Below, piece after piece: positions 1-6,393 of a stretch of DNA of 11,138 bases. Location: assembly GCA_019419585.1 (NCBI GenBank), contig DXZQ01000036.1, positions 1 to 11,138 of the forward strand. Direction: 5' to 3'. Below the pieces are notes generated by a model. The model saw nothing but the letters and a program-made list of their open reading frames with translations, was not told the origin of the DNA and made no database searches. Both the position numbers and the translations under genes were made by a program. Positions within the stretch are counted from its first letter, which is position 1, and each line of letters begins with the position of its first letter. The stretch comes from Collinsella sp. (lineage in GTDB: Bacteria > Actinomycetota > Coriobacteriia > Coriobacteriales > Coriobacteriaceae).

Positions 1-1775
1 ACATCGACAAGGACCCGGTCGACTTCGTCGACAGCTACGACGGCGCCATGAAGGAGCCGCGTCTGCTGCCCACCACGTTCCCTAACATCCTCGTCTCGGC
101 CAACAAGGGCATCGGCGTCGCCATGGCTTCTGACATCTGCGGTTTCAACCTCAACGAGGTCTGCACCGCCACCATGCACTACCTGCAGGATCCCGACTGC
201 GACCTGCTCGAGTATATGCCCATGCCCGACTTCTCGACCGGCGGCGAGATCATCTACCGTCGCGAGGAGATGGAAAAGATTATCGAGACCGGCCTGGGCA
301 GCTTCCAAATCCGCTCCCGCTGGCGCTGGATTCCCGAAGAGCGCATTATCGAGGTCTACGAGATCCCCTACACCACCAAAACCGATGTCATCATCGAGCG
401 CATCGTCAAGCTCTCCAAGGAGGGCAAGGTCAAGGAGATCGCCGACATCCGCGACGAGACCGACCTTTCGGGTCTGCGCATCGCTATCGACCTTAAGCGC
501 GGCGTCGACCCCGACAAGCTCATGGCCAAGCTCTATCGCTCGACCACGCTGCAGGATTCGTTCTCGTGCAACTTTAACGTACTGGTCGACGGCTACCCCC
601 GCGTTATGGGCGTGCGCCAGATCCTGCACGAGTGGGTCAAGTGGCGTATTGAGTCCACGCGTCGCCGCATTAACTTTGACCTGGGCAAAAAGTCCGAGCG
701 CCTGCACCTGCTGCACGGCCTCGAGGCGATCTTGCTCGATATCGACAAGGCCATCGCCATCATCCGCGGCACCAAACTCGAGGCCGAGGTCGTGCCCAAC
801 CTTATGAAGGGTTTCGACATCGACGAGACCCAGGCCGAGTTTGTTGCCGAGCTCAAGCTCCGCAACATCAACGAGGAGTACATCCTCAACCGCACCAAGG
901 ACATCGCTAAGCTTGAGGGCGAGATTGCCGAGCTTGAGGAGATCCTCTCCAGCGAGGAGAACATCAAGAAGGTCATCAGCGACGAGCTGGCCGCGGTCAA
1001 CAAGAAGTACGTGATGCCGCGCCGCACGGGCAGGATCGAGCCCCATGACGTTATCGAAGTAAGCTTGGAGCCCGAGGTCGAGGAGTACCCGGTCACCATC
1101 ATGCTCTCGCGCGATGGCTACCTTAAGAAGATGACGGACCGCGTACTCAAAAAGGCGACCACGCTCAAGTACAAGGACGGCGACAAACCCTTTATCGAGT
1201 TCCCGTCCTCCAACACGCACGAGCTGCTCGTGTTTACCAACAAGAGCCAGGTGTACAAGTGCAAGGTTGCGGCATTTGAGGACACCAAGTCGGCCCAGCT
1301 GGGCTCGTACCTGCCGACCGATCTTGAGATGGAACCCGACGAGAGTGTCATCTGGGTCATCGACCCCGAGGACTACAAGGCCGACGTGTTGTTCGTCTTT
1401 GAGAACGGCCGCGTGGTGCGCGTCGCGCTTTCTGGATACGTCACCAAAACCAACCGCAAGCGCCTCAAGAACGCCATCTACGGTGGCAGCAAGCTGCTGT
1501 ATGCCCAGGTGCTCAAGGAAGATCGCGACATCGCACTGGTCTCGAGCGACTATCGTTTGATGAACTTCAACACGTCGTTGCTCAAGACCAAGACGACTAC
1601 CAACACGCAGGGCGTCCAGGCCTTTACGGCCAAGAAGGGCCGCTCGGTTACCACCGTCGGCACAACCGAGGAGATCCTTGGCGCCGGCGTCTCGGCCGAG
1701 AAGTTCACCGCGCAGAGCCTCCCCTCCGCCGGTGCCCTCATGAAAGAAAACGACATGCCGAGTTTGTTTGACTAA
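1..1775 (+). CDS. DNA topoisomerase type IIA subunit A, GyrA/ParC family (3' part)
   Basis: This is the DNA breakage-reunion subunit of gyrase or topoisomerase IV, which passes one duplex through another together with an ATPase B subunit. The gene enters the window from the left: the frame is already open at base 3, and 590 residues plus the stop are visible. The first visible residues (VDFVDSYDGAMKEPRLLPTTFPNIL) match the family segment just after the catalytic tyrosine, so that tyrosine lies outside the window. Next come the tower and coiled-coil region (about visible residues 215-325) and, from about residue 340, a C-terminal beta-pinwheel of roughly 230 residues. The first blade reads GYLKKMTDRVLKKATTLKY, where gyrases carry the QRRGGKG-type GyrA box, and no such box is seen. 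This favours a ParC-like topoisomerase IV subunit or the second GyrA paralogue of clostridia and actinobacteria. Codons are strongly G/C-ending (AAG, GAG, ATC), as expected for a core gene. Confidence 0.93.
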   Translation, partial: IDKDPVDFVDSYDGAMKEPRLLPTTFPNILVSANKGIGVAMASDICGFNLNEVCTATMHYLQDPDCDLLEYMPMPDFSTGGEIIYRREEMEKIIETGLGSFQIRSRWRWIPEERIIEVYEIPYTTKTDVIIERIVKLSKEGKVKEIADIRDETDLSGLRIAIDLKRGVDPDKLMAKLYRSTTLQDSFSCNFNVLVDGYPRVMGVRQILHEWVKWRIESTRRRINFDLGKKSERLHLLHGLEAILLDIDKAIAIIRGTKLEAEVVPNLMKGFDIDETQAEFVAELKLRNINEEYILNRTKDIAKLEGEIAELEEILSSEENIKKVISDELAAVNKKYVMPRRTGRIEPHDVIEVSLEPEVEEYPVTIMLSRDGYLKKMTDRVLKKATTLKYKDGDKPFIEFPSSNTHELLVFTNKSQVYKCKVAAFEDTKSAQLGSYLPTDLEMEPDESVIWVIDPEDYKADVLFVFENGRVVRVALSGYVTKTNRKRLKNAIYGGSKLLYAQVLKEDRDIALVSSDYRLMNFNTSLLKTKTTTNTQGVQAFTAKKGRSVTTVGTTEEILGAGVSAEKFTAQSLPSAGALMKENDMPSLFD

Positions 1776-1811
1776 AACAACGGTGGCCAAACCGTCATGG
1801 GTTTACAAAGC

Positions 1812-1854
1812 AGCGGGGCCCGGAGCGCAGTAACATCGCGCTCCGGGCCCCGCT
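1812..1854. terminator. Perfect 17-bp GC-rich hairpin after the topoisomerase gene
   Basis: The arms at 1812-1828 and 1838-1854 are perfectly complementary over 17 bp, with a 9-base loop. The hairpin lies 36 bases after the topoisomerase stop and before the next + gene, which fits a transcription terminator. There is no T-run after the right arm on the + strand. On the minus strand the left arm is followed only by a short GCTTTGT stretch. It may act with Rho or stabilise the 3' end; classic intrinsic termination is not certain. Confidence 0.6.
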
Positions 1855-1931
1855 CGCTGCAACGTAGTCGGAATAATAGGAATCCCCGTTTTTCATTCCT
1901 GCAATCCCACGGCACAAGACATGTTAAGCCG

Positions 1932-1988
1932 TTAGCAAAACTTGCAAAAGTTAGCAAAACTTGCAAAAATTAGCAAAACTTGCAAAGG
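1932..1988 (+). repeat. Three tandem 19-bp repeats upstream of the AAA ATPase gene
   Basis: Three head-to-tail copies of TTAGCAAAACTTGCAAAAG occupy 1932-1950, 1951-1969 and 1970-1988. The copies differ only in their last two bases. Each copy splits into two related half-units, TTAGCAAAAC and TTGCAAAAG, giving six GCAAAA-type sites at a spacing near one DNA helical turn. Each copy also holds the short inverted repeat GCAA-AAC-TTGC. The last copy runs into the ribosome binding site AAAGGAG (1984-1990). The position suggests an operator array for the downstream gene, perhaps bound by its own winged-helix domain; that role is inferred. Confidence 0.85.
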
Positions 1989-1995
1989 AGCTACC

Positions 1996-3090
1996 ATGGA
2001 GTACAGCAAGAACCCCTTTACCCCGACGTTCGGAAGCGTCCCTCCCTTTCTAGCGGGTCGCGAGCATATCCTGCGTGACATCAACCGTGGCTTTATCAAC
2101 GGCCCGGGAGATCCCAACCTGTCGACCATTTTTACTGGCGCAAGGGGAACGGGCAAGACGGCGCTTCTCTCGCTCCTTTCAGAAACGGCGCTTGAACACG
2201 GCTGGATCGCAGCAAATGTCTCCGCAATGCCAGGCATGCTCGAAGATATTATCGAGCGAACCAAAGAAGCCGCAGATAGCTACCTCTCACAGCCTCACGC
2301 GCGCATAAACGGTGTTCAAATTGGCCCAGTGGGCATCGATTGGACATATGCTCAAGAGGCTCAGGGCAACTGGCGCACGCGCATGAATGGCATCTTTAAG
2401 CAACTCGAAAAACATGACATCGGACTTCTCATCACCATCGATGAAGTCACCGTCGATCTCGAAGAAATGCTTCAATTTGCCTCTGTTTACCAGCACTTTG
2501 TACGCGAAGGTAAAAAAGTTGCCCTACTCATGGCAGGACTGCCCTACAAAGTATCGGCGTTGCTGCGTAACGATTCCGTCTCGTTCCTCAGGCGTTCCCA
2601 ATATCATCAGTTGGGACGAATCACTGACGTTGAAATTGCAAACGCATTCCGCAAAACCGTTGAGGCCGGAGGCCGCTCAATCACGCCAGAAGCGCTCGAG
2701 GATGCCGTGAAGGCCGTCGACGGATTTCCCTATATGATGCAGCTCGTCGGATATCGCACATGGGATGTTTCGGAGAACTCGCCCAAAATCAGTGCACCTG
2801 ATGTACAGCAGGGTTCTCTGCTTGCCCGCATGGAGCTGCGCGATCGAATTCTCGAAACGACCTATCGGGAGCTTTCCGATAAAGACATTGAGTTTTTGCT
2901 CGCGATGCTGCCCGATTCTGGCCCCAGCAGGGTCTCAGAAATTGCCAAGCGTATGGGCGTCGCCAGCAACTATGCAAGCCAATACAAGCGCCGCCTCCTC
3001 GAGGACGGCGTCATCGGAGAGCGCGGGCGTGGTCTCGTTGGCTTTGATATCCCCGCATTCAGGGAGTTTCTGAACGAGAAGGTCTCCTAA
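1996..3090 (+). CDS. AAA-type ATPase with C-terminal winged-helix domain
   Basis: This is a 364-residue stand-alone P-loop ATPase of the archaeal-ATPase/ORC1-like AAA type. The Walker A motif is GARGTGKT (residues 48-55), Walker B is LLITIDE (144-150), and LLMAGLP (177-183) is the likely sensor 1 strand. A helical lid region follows, then a winged helix-turn-helix at about 290-350, including VSEIAKRMGVASNYASQYKR. There is no signal peptide or membrane segment, so it is cytoplasmic. I chose ATG 1996 because AAAGGAG sits 5 bases upstream. A longer frame from TTG 1942 would translate the repeat array and is unlikely to be used. The gene stands alone and converges on the flavoprotein gene. Codons are more AT-tolerant (GAA, AAA, ATT) than in the topoisomerase gene, hinting at a different origin. 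Such proteins are common and poorly characterised; a DNA-binding NTPase or defence-linked role is possible but not shown. Confidence 0.85.
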   Translation: MEYSKNPFTPTFGSVPPFLAGREHILRDINRGFINGPGDPNLSTIFTGARGTGKTALLSLLSETALEHGWIAANVSAMPGMLEDIIERTKEAADSYLSQPHARINGVQIGPVGIDWTYAQEAQGNWRTRMNGIFKQLEKHDIGLLITIDEVTVDLEEMLQFASVYQHFVREGKKVALLMAGLPYKVSALLRNDSVSFLRRSQYHQLGRITDVEIANAFRKTVEAGGRSITPEALEDAVKAVDGFPYMMQLVGYRTWDVSENSPKISAPDVQQGSLLARMELRDRILETTYRELSDKDIEFLLAMLPDSGPSRVSEIAKRMGVASNYASQYKRRLLEDGVIGERGRGLVGFDIPAFREFLNEKVS

Positions 3091-3117
3091 CACGCAGAGG
3101 TTGTCCACAAGGACATC

Positions 3118-3199
3118 AACGCATGGCAATCAGCAATCCTCTTGGTAAGGGAAGTAGGCTTTCCGCCAACGCTGATTGCCATGCGTTCTTCTTGTCTTT
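3118..3199. terminator. Long hairpin between convergent genes, probable terminator
   Basis: The arms at 3118-3134 and 3171-3187 are perfectly complementary over 17 bp around a 36-base centre. The centre can fold further: TTGG 3142-3145 pairs with CCAA 3166-3169, and GGGAAG 3149-3154 pairs with CTTTCC 3159-3164 with one G-U pair. The right arm is followed by a T-rich run on the + strand (3186-3199), fitting termination of the ATPase gene. The hairpin lies 27 bases past that gene's stop and 10 bases past the flavoprotein stop on the minus strand, so it may serve both. Confidence 0.7.
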
Positions 3200-3728
3200 A
3201 GGCGAGCTTGCGAGCGAGCTCTCGCACCTCTTCCAGCTTGGGCGAAGAGGCCATGCTGTCGTGCTCGGTCATACCGCTGATGGTGATAATGCCCTGGTCC
3301 TCCCACTTGCAGTACGCGCAGGTTGACTTGTACATAGCGATCGCCGCATCATAGACGCCCTCGCTGTGGCTATCGAGCAAAAGGGCCGTCTTGGTGAACG
3401 GGAAGTCCGTGGCACCGAAGGCGTACAGGCGATCGATGGCGGCCTTCTCCTGCGCAGTGATATCAAACCAGTAGATAGGCGAAGCGAAGACAACCATGTC
3501 GGCGTCTTTCAGCGACTCGATCACGTCGGTCATGTCATCCTTCTGCACGCAAGTGCCCTCGTGGGCGAAGCAATACTGACACCCCAGGCAACCAGCGATT
3601 TTCTTACTGGCAACGCGGATAACCTCGACCGTATGGCCGGCCTCGCGCGCGGTCTCGGCAAACGCCTCAACCATGATGTCGGTATTGGCGCCCTTACGCG
3701 GGCTGCCGCTCAATACAACGATATTCAT
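3198..3728 (-). CDS. NADPH-dependent FMN reductase / flavodoxin-like iron-sulfur flavoprotein
   Basis: This 176-residue protein has the FMN_red/flavodoxin-2 fold. The N-terminal LSGSPRKGANT (residues 6-16) is the FMN phosphate-binding loop, and FASPIYWFDIT (81-91) is the second flavin loop. Such proteins reduce FMN, quinones or small electrophiles with NAD(P)H in the cytoplasm. Cysteines 47, 50, 53 and 60 form a Cx2Cx2Cx6C cluster, the pattern that binds a 4Fe-4S centre in archaeal Isf proteins, and C137xxC140 is a further pair. Whether a cluster binds here is inferred. The start ATG 3728 is preceded by AAGGGAG (3735-3741) at 6 bases. It follows the hydrolase gene on the same strand after a 148-bp gap that holds its own leader elements, so it may be part of the MerR-linked set or an independent unit. 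Confidence 0.9.
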   Translation of the reverse strand: MNIVVLSGSPRKGANTDIMVEAFAETAREAGHTVEVIRVASKKIAGCLGCQYCFAHEGTCVQKDDMTDVIESLKDADMVVFASPIYWFDITAQEKAAIDRLYAFGATDFPFTKTALLLDSHSEGVYDAAIAMYKSTCAYCKWEDQGIITISGMTEHDSMASSPKLEEVRELARKLA

Positions 3729-3745
3729 AAGAATCTCCCTTCTTC

Positions 3746-3765
3746 ATGCCGCAGGCGCGCGGCAT
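3746..3765. promoter_or_regulatory. Hairpin just upstream of the flavoprotein ribosome binding site
   Basis: ATGCCGC (3746-3752) pairs with GCGGCAT (3759-3765) around a 6-base loop. In the minus-strand transcript this hairpin lies immediately upstream of the flavoprotein ribosome binding site (3735-3741). On the + strand it is followed by ATTTTCTTGTTTT, which resembles an intrinsic terminator, but no + gene ends here. It may influence translation or shield the gene from antisense transcription. Confidence 0.4.
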
Positions 3766-3772
3766 ATTTTCT

Positions 3773-3788
3773 TGTTTTAACCAAAACA
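3773..3788. promoter_or_regulatory. Perfect dyad in the flavoprotein leader, candidate operator
   Basis: TGTTTT-AACC-AAAACA is a perfect 6-bp inverted repeat with a 4-bp centre, 45-60 bp upstream of the flavoprotein start. A possible minus-strand -10 box, TAGAAT (3798-3803), lies just upstream of it, which would put the dyad around +1 to +18, as expected for a repressor site. No convincing -35 box is seen, and the binding factor is unknown. Confidence 0.35.
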
Positions 3789-3876
3789 GATGGAGTTATT
3801 CTATCGCCTCGTTTCAGCTACTCCCACTCTTTAGAAGAATCGTTGCTGGAGGCTTGGCATTAAATCAAGGCACGCC

Positions 3877-4848
3877 TTATTTCAAATACTCCTCAAAGAA
3901 TGCTTTCAGCTTTTCGAACGGAATGATATCCATCTGATCGTAGAGGTCGGTATGGCTGGCACCGGGGATAATGAGCAATTCCTTGTTGTCCCCCGTCAGC
4001 TTGCTATACGCGGTTTCGCTGAAATAGCGGGAGTGCGCCTTCTCGCCGTGCACCAGCAGCACGGCGGAGCGGATCTCGCCGGCGTACTGCAGAATCGGCA
4101 TATTCATAAACGACAGCGAAGACGTCACATTCCAGCCACCGTTGGAGTTCAGGCTGCGGGAATGGTAGCCTCGCGGAGTTTTGTAGTAGGCGTAATAGTC
4201 CGCTAAAAACTGCGGCGCATCCTCCGGTAGCGGATCGACCACGCCGCCCGCCAGCGCATAGCTGCCGTTTTTATAGTCCTCGGTGCGCTGCGCATTCAGC
4301 GCTTTCCGCTTTTCAAAGCGCGCCTGCTCGGAATCCTCGGCGTCAAAATAGCCGTTTGCGGTCACGCGGGTCATATCGTACATGGTCATAGCCGCGGTAG
4401 CTTTGATACGGGTGTCGATAGCCGCCGCATTGACTGCCATGCCGCCCCAACCGCAGATACCGATGATGCCGATACGCTCCGGGTCGACGTTTTCCTGCAC
4501 AGAGAGGAAATCAACCGCTGCGCAGAAATCCTCGGTGTTGATGTCCGGCGATGCTACATAGCGGGGCGCACCGCCGCTCTCGCCGGTATAGGACGGGTCG
4601 AAGGCAATTGCGAAAAAGCCCAGCTCCGCCATTTTCTGCGCGTACAGACCGGAGGACTGTTCCTTCACCGCGCCAAACGGGCCGCTGACGGCGATGGCGG
4701 GCAGTTTGCCTTCCGCGTTCTTAGGCACGTAGACGTCAGCCACCAGCGTGATGCCGTATCGGTTATGGAAGGTCGCCTTGCTGTGCTCAACCTTGTCGCT
4801 TTTGGGGAATACTTTGTCCCATTCCTGCGTCAGATTCAACTGTTCCAT
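3877..4848 (-). CDS. Alpha/beta hydrolase with cysteine nucleophile motif (YcjY/COG1073-like)
   Basis: This 323-residue cytoplasmic alpha/beta hydrolase has the early oxyanion region AIAVSGPFGAVKEQ (51-64) and FDPSYTGESGG (83-93). Its nucleophile elbow is GIIGICGWGG (127-136), where Cys132 takes the place of the usual serine. The segment LLVHGEKAHS (264-273) marks the region of the catalytic acid, and His299 in GASH is the expected general base. In relatives of the dienelactone hydrolase and YcjY groups a cysteine here is known, so this may be a thiol hydrolase; the substrate cannot be read from sequence. Start ATG 4848 has GGAGG (4856-4860) 7 bases upstream, inside the end of the preceding gene. 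Only two bases separate it from the CMD/cupin stop, so the two genes are almost certainly cotranscribed and translationally coupled. Confidence 0.9.
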   Translation of the reverse strand: MEQLNLTQEWDKVFPKSDKVEHSKATFHNRYGITLVADVYVPKNAEGKLPAIAVSGPFGAVKEQSSGLYAQKMAELGFFAIAFDPSYTGESGGAPRYVASPDINTEDFCAAVDFLSVQENVDPERIGIIGICGWGGMAVNAAAIDTRIKATAAMTMYDMTRVTANGYFDAEDSEQARFEKRKALNAQRTEDYKNGSYALAGGVVDPLPEDAPQFLADYYAYYKTPRGYHSRSLNSNGGWNVTSSLSFMNMPILQYAGEIRSAVLLVHGEKAHSRYFSETAYSKLTGDNKELLIIPGASHTDLYDQMDIIPFEKLKAFFEEYLK

Positions 4849-4850
4849 AC

Positions 4851-5615
4851 CTAAACCTCCTTGTCAGTCGCTTTAAGGTATTGCTCGTCGTCCACGGGCT
4901 CCAACCACTCGTTGGAGGCCTCCTCGCTCGGAACCTCCACCGCGAGATGGGAGAACCAGCTGTCGGGCGCCGCACCGTGCCAGTGCTTTACGCCTGCGGG
5001 AATATTTACTACATCGCCGGGGCACAGCTCCTGTGCCGGTTTGCCCCATTCCTGGTAAAACCCTCGGCCAGCCACGCAGACGAGAATCTGCCCGCCGCCG
5101 CTTTTGGCGTGATGGGTGTGCCAGTTGTTGCGGCAGCCTGGCTCGAACGTAACGTTGTAAATGCCGACCTGCTCGGTGGAAAGGGGCGCGAGGTAGCTTT
5201 GCCCGATAAAGTACTTCGCAAATGCGTCGTTGGGGGCACCGATGGGAAAGGCCATCTCGTTTTGATGCTTGGTTCTTGCGTCGGCGGCATCGCTATCCGC
5301 CCAGACCTCCTTCGCCATGCGAAAGGCCGCCCATGCCTTGGGCCAGCCTGCGTAAAACGCCGCGTGCGTAAGGATTTCCGCTATCTCCGCCCTGGTCACG
5401 CCGTTGTTCTTTGCGGACATCAGATGATATTGGAACGAAGAGTCCGTCAGCCCCTGTGCCATCAAGGCAACCACCGTCACCACGCTGCAGTCTCGAAGGG
5501 AAAGCCTGTCTTCTCGGCTCCACACCTCGCCGAACAGCACATCGTCATTGAGCTGTGCGAATTTGGGAGCAAAGTCCCCCAGGGCATCTCTGCCCGCTGT
5601 CTGTTTGATTGCCAT
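4851..5615 (-). CDS. Carboxymuconolactone decarboxylase-like/cupin fusion protein
   Basis: This 254-residue protein has two domains. The N-terminal half (about 15-105) is a carboxymuconolactone-decarboxylase/AhpD-like helical domain, with EVWSREDRLSLRDCSVVTV (30-48) and the helix AEILTHAAFYAGWPKAWAAF (79-98). The usual CxxC pair of peroxidase-active AhpD is not present; Cys43 is its only cysteine. The C-terminal half (about 150-235) is a metal cupin: WHTHHA (165-170) and AGVKHWHGA (207-215) supply histidine ligands, and GGGQILV (173-179) is the conserved strand. Fusions of this kind are common in anaerobes next to hydrolases, flavoproteins and MerR regulators, and are thought to act on quinone-like or lactone substrates; the reaction here is unproven. 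Start ATG 5615 has AGGAGG (5625-5630) 9 bases upstream. It is the first gene downstream of the divergent MerR promoter, with a leader of about 200 bases. Confidence 0.9.
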   Translation of the reverse strand: MAIKQTAGRDALGDFAPKFAQLNDDVLFGEVWSREDRLSLRDCSVVTVVALMAQGLTDSSFQYHLMSAKNNGVTRAEIAEILTHAAFYAGWPKAWAAFRMAKEVWADSDAADARTKHQNEMAFPIGAPNDAFAKYFIGQSYLAPLSTEQVGIYNVTFEPGCRNNWHTHHAKSGGGQILVCVAGRGFYQEWGKPAQELCPGDVVNIPAGVKHWHGAAPDSWFSHLAVEVPSEEASNEWLEPVDDEQYLKATDKEV

Positions 5616-5829
5616 GATCGATTTCCTCCTGTCGATGGTTTTGAGTGCAAAACTGCTTCCGCCCAGCTAGGCCGCGCCTAGACTCCTGTGCCCATTCGTC
5701 GCGCCTGCTCAAGAGCGGGATGCCCGCCGATTTCGCCCACGCCGTTCAAGCCGCCGGCGAATACCGTTCCGGCAAGTGTGCGCCTTTGGCGAAAATCCCT
5801 TGCGCTCCCAATTTATATTGACGAAAATG

Positions 5830-5860
5830 AAGGTAATACCTAAACCTGACTTTAGGTCAA
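5830..5860 (-). promoter_or_regulatory. MerR-type promoter with 19-bp spacer and operator dyad
   Basis: Read on the minus strand, TTGACC (5855-5860) and TACCTT (5830-5835) form a -35/-10 pair with a 19-bp spacer. This over-long spacer is characteristic of promoters that MerR-family activators untwist. Centred in it is a perfect 7-bp inverted repeat, ACCTAAA (5838-5844) and TTTAGGT (5851-5857). The core CCTAAAG-N4-GTTTAGG has the same geometry as the CTTAAAG-N4-CTTTAAG site known for Bacillus AdhR. It points toward the CMD/cupin gene. On the + strand TTGACG (5818-5823), 17 bp from TAAACC (5841-5846), could drive the MerR gene and overlaps the dyad, which would allow autoregulation. Confidence 0.75.
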
Positions 5861-5891
5861 GGAGTAAATTCGAGATTTGTCCGGAGGGACC

Positions 5892-6332
5892 ATGTACACA
5901 ATCGGACAGGTGGCGGATATGTTCGGTCTGCCCGTTTCCACGCTGCGCTATTACGACAAGCAGGGATTGTTCCCGGAATTGGAGCGGACGTCCGGCATTC
6001 GCCGATTCGGCGATACGGAACTCGAGGCGCTTCGGGTCATCGAATGCTTAAAGAAGGCTGGGATGGAGATCAAGGACATCCGGCTGTTCATGGAATGGTG
6101 TGCGGAGGGCCCATCGACATATCCCAAGCGCAAGGCCATGTTCGAGGAGCGGAAGGCCCACATGGAGTCGGAGATCGTGAACATGAACCGCGCGCTGGAT
6201 ATGTTGAAGTTCAAATGCTGGTACTACGAGCAGGCGATCCAAGATGGCAACGAGGATAGAGTGAAGGCGCTGATTCCCGACGATTTGCCGGAAGAGATCA
6301 AAGATGCCTACGATAACGCCCACGCCCAATAG
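5892..6332 (+). CDS. MerR-family transcriptional regulator, AdhR/NmlR-like
   Basis: This is a 146-residue MerR regulator. The DNA-binding winged helix opens with YTIGQVADMFGLPVSTLRYY (2-21), the family signature, followed by GIRRFGDTELEAL (35-47). A dimerisation coiled coil spans about 78-118. Cys52, in IECLKKAGMEI, falls exactly where Bacillus AdhR has its conserved aldehyde-reactive Cys52; Cys70 and Cys109 are additional. The longer C-terminal metal-binding loops of mercury or copper MerR proteins are absent, so an electrophile or thiol-stress sensor is the best inference. I chose ATG 5892 because GGAGGG (5883-5888) lies just upstream; an in-frame TTG at 5877 is not needed. It is divergent from the CMD/cupin-hydrolase operon, whose promoter carries a MerR-type dyad, so it probably activates that operon. 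A shared terminator follows at 6394. Confidence 0.92.
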   Translation: MYTIGQVADMFGLPVSTLRYYDKQGLFPELERTSGIRRFGDTELEALRVIECLKKAGMEIKDIRLFMEWCAEGPSTYPKRKAMFEERKAHMESEIVNMNRALDMLKFKCWYYEQAIQDGNEDRVKALIPDDLPEEIKDAYDNAHAQ

Positions 6333-6393
6333 TGCCGCCCGATACTCAAGGGGCTTTGGCAAGGAGTCGTTTTAGGCAGACATGCAAAAAGAA

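Noticed and set aside
1942..1995. TTG-initiated N-terminal extension of the AAA ATPase
   Set aside because: It would only translate the 19-bp repeats into a Lys/Ala-rich tail. The ATG at 1996 has an excellent ribosome binding site at the right distance.
4881..5681. Long + strand open frame (266 codons) over the CMD/cupin gene
   Set aside because: It is the antisense of a protein with clear CMD and cupin motifs. Its own translation shows no recognisable domain and no convincing ribosome binding site.
5678..5812. Minus-strand 44-codon open stretch in the CMD/cupin leader, encoding a Gly-rich sequence (LAGTVFAGGLNGVGEIGG)
   Set aside because: It looks somewhat protein-like and could be the tail of a lost gene. 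It has no ATG near its beginning, no ribosome binding site, and matches no family I can name.
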